This document shows, in pieces, positions 60,081 through 64,000 of a stretch of 64,000 bases of DNA (the stretch's first letter is position 1; each line of letters begins with the position of its first letter). The DNA is from CBDDDW01 sp965226805 (GTDB lineage Bacteria > Chloroflexota > Dehalococcoidia > Lucifugimonadales > JAGWBF01). The position numbers and the translations under genes are program-made. The notes under the pieces were generated by a model, which ran no database searches, was not told where the DNA came from, and was given only the letters and a program-made list of their open reading frames with translations. The DNA is taken from the NCBI GenBank assembly GCA_965226805.1, contig CBDDDW010000021.1:42266-106265 (forward strand), written 5' to 3'.

Positions 60081-62381
60081 ATGAACAAGTTCCTGAGCTT
60101 CAGAGGTGGACTGCTGATCGTCGCGGTTGCCGCGCTCGTCGCGCTGGGAGTAGCCTACGCCGTGCAGATCCAGAGGGGGGTGACCGGCGCCGTCATCATT
60201 GGCCGTGTCCAGACGGCGGAAGAGACCCTGCTGCTGTATAGCCAACCTTCCTCCCAATACCGCCGACCTGACACAGCTGAGTTTCGGGACGGTGGACATC
60301 AACGCCTTCGGGCTCTTCAGGGTACCTCCCCGGATCCCCGTGTGGATCGGAAACGGAGGCGACCTGCCCTTTGGTGTGCGCGTCCAGGTGGCGGACGTAC
60401 GTGTGAATGACGTTCCGGTGCCGGAGGATATCCTGGCCGTCTCCCTCAGATTTGTCGGCCCAGACCCGACGCCTACTCCAATCCCACCCCAGTCCCGACG
60501 GCCACGCCCGTTCCTCCCGCTACACCCGCTCCAACCGCTACGCCAGTACCCGCCCCAGTCCCGACGGCCACACCCGCGCCGCGGGGTTCCGCCGCGGGTC
60601 CATTCGTTGAGGTGCTGGGTCTCGACTCCTTCCCCCTCGTAACGCCCACACTTGCTCCGACCCCTACGCCGGCCCCTCATCCACCGCCGCCTCCGGGGAG
60701 ACCCATAATCTTACCGGGTGAGGTGTACGAGTTCGAGGTCAGCCTCAGGTTCCTAAGCACACCGGGCGATCTGGGCATCGATACCGGCGACCGGATAACC
60801 TTTACGGCGCTCTTCGTCGCGGACGGCTTCATCCCGCCACCGACCCCCACACCAACCCCCAGGCCGGTTGTCACTCCGACTCCGGAGCCCATCGAGCCCA
60901 GAGTGAACCGGCTGGTGGTCGCCATAGCGCCGCGCGTTGAGAGCAACCTGCCATGGGCCCTGCCGACCAGCCACCTTATACAGCTCCGACCGGCCCTGGA
61001 ACACCTCATCGGTGTTGAACGGGAGACGGGGGAGTACGTACTGGAGTTGGCCAGGTACTGGGAGCTTTCAGAGGACGGTCTTACGTGGGAGTTCGGACTC
61101 CGTCGGGGCGTCCAGTTCCATGGCGGATGGGGTGAGCTCACTGCCCGGGACGTAGCGCACAGCCTGGATATGATCATGACGGCGGGCTCCCGAGCCGGCA
61201 ACGCCCAATTCTGGCGGGACACGTTGACGCGCGCCGAGATTATCGATGACGCCACCGTGCGATTAGTTTTAAACCGCCCCGAGCCGGAGCTTTATGACTA
61301 CGTCTCCGCCAACAGGGACCTAGTGATCCTCAGCAAGGCCTTCTGGGACACCCACGGTCTCGGGGGGTACGAGGACATAGTAGTGGGCACGGGCTCCTAT
61401 GATTTCACGGAACGCGTGGCTGCACAGCACATACTGTATAGCCGGGTGCCGGGCCACTGGCGGCGGACCCCGGACTTCCCCGAGCTTCAGTTGCTGTTTG
61501 TAGCAGAGGGGGCCACCCGAACGGCGCTACTACTTACTGGCGAGGCCCATATGGCCGAGCTATCCCGCGACGTGCACGGCCAGGCCGAAGCGCAGGGTAT
61601 GAGAGTGGTCCCCAGCCGGCTGCCCGGTATCCAGGTGGCATGGTTCATAGGCGGGCAGTATTACCCCGACGGCCCCAACCCACCCTTTGACGATGTCCGG
61701 GTCAGGCAGGCGATGAACCTGGCCATCGACCGGAACGCTATCAACGAGATCTTGTTCAGAGGGCGAGGCGAGCTCATGTCTGTGTTCGGATTCCACTCCA
61801 GTCTGCCTGGCTGGGGTGGCTGGCAGCCCTACCCCTACGACCCCGACCAGGCAAGGCAGCTGTTGGCTGACGCCGGCTTCGGTAACGGGTTCAATCTCAC
61901 CATGTACTCAGCATCGCTGAGCTCGTTGCCGGAAGTGCATCAGATCACAGAGATCTTGGGGTTGTACCTCCGGGAGATCGGCCTCAGTCCGACAACTCAG
62001 GTGATAGAATTCTCGACCCTCAGACAGCTGTACGTTGACAGGCAAATGCACGACGCCCTGTGGGGACTCCCAGTCAGTCGCCTGCACCCTCGCGACACGA
62101 TCCAAATCTTCAACGTGAGCGGTGGGATCGTTCACTCCTACGAAGACCCGCGGATTGAAGAGCTATACGCAGGGCTGCGAGGTGAATCCGACTTCACTAG
62201 TCGGGCCGAGTACCTACACGCTATTGGGAGCATCAAGCACGGCGAATATGCCGAGATACCGCTCCTATGGCTCCCGGCAGATTTCGTGGTCAATCCCGAC
62301 ATCGTGGCGGATTACGTGTTCCCGGGCACCGTACCCGGCTTCTTGTCGCACCTGGAGTACGTGACACCGGTGCCGAGATGA
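60081..62381 (+). CDS. Membrane-anchored solute-binding protein, SBP family 5 (two compensating frameshifts)
   Basis: AGGAGGGG precedes the ATG at 60081. The N-terminus MNKFLSFRGGLLIVAVAALV is a membrane anchor without lipobox. Around 60250 the sense reading moves to a second frame (NTADLTQLSFGTVDINAFG, ILAVSLRFVGPDPTPTP) and near 60480 returns to the first, entering a Pro/Thr linker (PVPTATPAPRG). From about 60600 it is unbroken: EVYEFEVSLRFLSTPGDLG, another PTPTPTPRPVVTPTPEP linker, then the SBP_5 domain (LARYWELSEDGLTWEFGLR, VRQAMNLAIDRNAINEI). The two shifts cancel, so only about 80 residues are affected. No permease genes adjoin. It is a distinct architecture from the lipoprotein SBP at 6854. 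Confidence 0.8.
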
Positions 62382-62497
62382 TAGCACCTCCCATACACGT
62401 TGGTCAGTTCCACGGGAGGGAGAGAGAAGTGAGCTCTCTCCCTTTGCTGGAGAAGCTGCGAGGAATGCACAGATTCGTACCTCGTGAACAAGAGTTC

Positions 62498-62742
62498 GAT
62501 AGCATGTCATTCTGAGGAGCGTAGCGACCGAAGAATCCGGGGACGGGTTGCCCGTGCGATCCTAGATTCTTCGATTCGCTGCTCTGAAATAAGCCCTCGT
62601 CCTTCGACTGGCTCAGGATGAGCGGGCAGAGACCATCTCTTATCGCTCATGGTGAGCTCGTCGAACCATGGGGGAAATGCAACTCATTTTCATCTGTCGG
62701 TGGTGCCGCAGCGGGGCATGATAACTCAGAATGACAAGATTG
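62498..62742. repeat. Dispersed palindromic repeat, family B (copy 4, with internal insert)
   Basis: Outer arms ATGTCATTCTGAGGAGCGTA and CATGATAACTCAGAATGACA. Inner AAGAATCCGGGGACGGGTTG with CGATCCTAGATTCTTCGATT. A CCTTCGACTGGCTCAGGATG AGCG segment with its inverse GCTCATGGTGAGCTCGTCGA lies inside. It occupies most of the 62382-62793 gap; I see no gene there. Confidence 0.7.
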
Positions 62743-62793
62743 AGTCAGCCGAGTTAGGTTGACTGAAATACTGGAAGGAGTCCCAAGGCACAT

Positions 62794-63486
62794 ATGGAAG
62801 TCAAGCGACATCAGGGCAAGAGTCTGCGGTACCTCACGATAGAGCCAGACGACTTCAACGCAGAGCTTAGCTACCCATTGGTCATCCTCTTGCATGGGTT
62901 CGGCGCCAGCATGGACGACCTCGCCGGGCTGTGTCCGGCTATCGACCGGCAGGGCTACGTTTACGCCTGTCCAAACGCGCCTCTCGAATTCCAGCTAGTT
63001 CCGGGGGTCATCGGCTACGGCTGGACTCCGCCCCGGTCCGAGGGCACGGCGGAGGACACCCGGCGTGTGCTGGAACAATTAGACGTCTTCACCGACGAGA
63101 TTATCGAGCAGTATCACGTTGCCCAGGGCCGTGCCCTCTTGATGGGCTTCTCCCAGGGCGGCGGGATGACATACCGGTACGGGCTGAGCGAGCCAGGTGA
63201 GTTTGCCGGGCTGGCGGCGTTAAGCTGCTACTTACCCGAACCCGAGGAGATGAAGAGCCGGCTGCCCAAAGAGCGCACTCAGCCCATCTTTATCTCCCAC
63301 GGTATCCACGACGAGATGGCGCCCGTGGATATGGCGCGACGGGCAAGGGATTTTCTCCAGGAGGAAGGATACACGTTGAGTTACAACGAGTATCCGATCA
63401 GCCACGAGATCAGCGAGCATGTGATGGCCGACCTGGTACCGTGGATCAAAGAGGTGCTGCCCCCAGTGGGAATCGAGACTCGGTGA
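62794..63486 (+). CDS. Phospholipase/carboxylesterase-family alpha/beta hydrolase
   Basis: 230 residues from the ATG at 62794. Oxyanion strand VILLHGFGASMDDLAGLCPA, nucleophile elbow MGFSQGGGMTYRYGLSE (G-F-S-Q-G, Ser near residue 115), acid in ISHGIHDEMAPVDMARR and His in NEYPISHEISEHVMADL. This is the esterase D / YpfH-like carboxylesterase set of the phospholipase/carboxylesterase family. No signal peptide, so probably cytoplasmic; acts on short-chain esters. It stands alone between repeat DNA and a convergent TPR gene. Confidence 0.9.
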   Translation: MEVKRHQGKSLRYLTIEPDDFNAELSYPLVILLHGFGASMDDLAGLCPAIDRQGYVYACPNAPLEFQLVPGVIGYGWTPPRSEGTAEDTRRVLEQLDVFTDEIIEQYHVAQGRALLMGFSQGGGMTYRYGLSEPGEFAGLAALSCYLPEPEEMKSRLPKERTQPIFISHGIHDEMAPVDMARRARDFLQEEGYTLSYNEYPISHEISEHVMADLVPWIKEVLPPVGIETR

Positions 63487-63633
63487 CGGGAGGAGCCGGA
63501 TAGCGAGTCTCGTTGAAGGACTTGTCTCCTCCCTCAAACTTGCTACCCGCAGGCCTTGTTGCTAGCTGGTTAATAAGGGACGCCGATACGGACGCCACAG
63601 GTTCATGGAGCCCTCTTCCCAGACCTGCTCTGT

Positions 63634-64000
63634 TTAGTTCCCTATGGCTTGCTCAGCCATAGTGGTTAGGTCTGCGAGCTGCGGATCGGGACATGTGTCC
63701 TCGCTTGCTTTTGCTAGACCTAATACGAGCAATTCAGCTGCCATATCTGGATCTCCCAGGTTAAAGTATGCCAGACCAGCGCCCAAAAGCGCGTAGGCAC
63801 CGTCGACTCCGTTGCTCATCAGTTGCTCATAATCTGCGAGAGCATTGCCGTAGTCCCCTGCCTTGAGATAGGCGTAACCCCCGTGTGTCCAGGTTAGCAT
63901 CGCTCGGAGGGTCCAGCTCAACACTTCTGTTTGCGTCGATGACGGCCTGCCCGTAGTCCTCAAGTGCGACGTTGATCAAGGCACGAAGGTTGTAAAAACC
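63634..64000 (-). CDS. TPR-repeat protein, 5' end outside window (one-base frameshift)
   Basis: The C-terminal frame (to 63634) has TPR-like helices GGYAYLKAGDYGNALADYEQ and GAGLAYFNLGDPDMAAELLV. The upstream repeat is in another frame, reading from the window edge FYNLRALINVALEDYGQAVI then DANRSVELDPPSDANLDTRG. Taking four instead of five G's near 63877-63881 joins the two frames as DTRGYAYLKAG. The gene therefore continues past 64000 and is probably intact. TPR scaffold of unknown partner; it ends with CPDPQLADLTTMAEQAIGN. Confidence 0.75.

Overview
The window looks like a chromosomal piece of an uncultured, moderately GC-rich bacterium, most plausibly a Chloroflexota of the SAR202/Dehalococcoidia type. 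This is an inference from gene content. It has several stand-alone amidohydrolase-2 enzymes, a luciferase-like FMN oxidoreductase, a cyclase-family hydrolase, NHL beta-propellers, DUF1800, and orphan solute-binding proteins with Thr/Pro linkers. No rRNA, tRNA or CRISPR array was found.

Layout. 1-1401: the RNase PH tail and a HesB-like gene cut by an IS3-family element. 1418-24408: a catabolic region with amidohydrolases, FMN oxidoreductase, cupin, a lipoprotein SBP, TPP enzyme, DUF1800, NHL protein, cyclase, sulfite-oxidase-like enzyme, D-2-hydroxyacid dehydrogenase and ICL/PEP-mutase-like enzyme, ending in a sulfur module (two YeeE/YedE proteins plus an MBL-rhodanese). 24848-29766: a histidine kinase cut by a nest of IS elements (IS3 carrying an IS256 and abutted by another IS3). 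30078-36314: MFS transporter, second NHL protein, a variant amidohydrolase, Gfo/Idh/MocA oxidoreductase and a cut amidase. 36315-43175: a glycan-modification fragment (sulfotransferase end, two FkbM methyltransferases, a large membrane glycosyltransferase-like protein) held between two IS3 copies. 43176-49903: IS1380-type elements, one of which splits an MFS gene. 50297-64000: housekeeping genes: ogt, dnaE, SDR, A-type Fe-S carrier, ygfZ-like, two hot-dog proteins, plsX, fabG, a second SBP, an esterase and a TPR protein.

The main discovery candidate is at 4067-4813 (minus strand). A glutaredoxin-like domain fused to a DinB-like domain has an in-frame TGA exactly at the first position of its CxxC motif, giving UATC. 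A hairpin with bacterial SECIS geometry follows 16 nt after the TGA. The gene sits 22 nt upstream of an FMN-dependent oxidoreductase. I read it as a selenoprotein, a seleno-glutaredoxin/DinB fusion, in an operon with a flavin enzyme.

Two further themes matter to a reader. First, five copies of one IS3 element sit at breakpoints between truncated genes without target duplications, so the region has either been rearranged by recombination or was joined at repeats during assembly. Second, about eight genes carry single-base frameshifts, mostly in short homopolymers. This fits uncorrected sequencing indels at least as well as pseudogene decay, so plsX, ogt and similar genes are probably functional.
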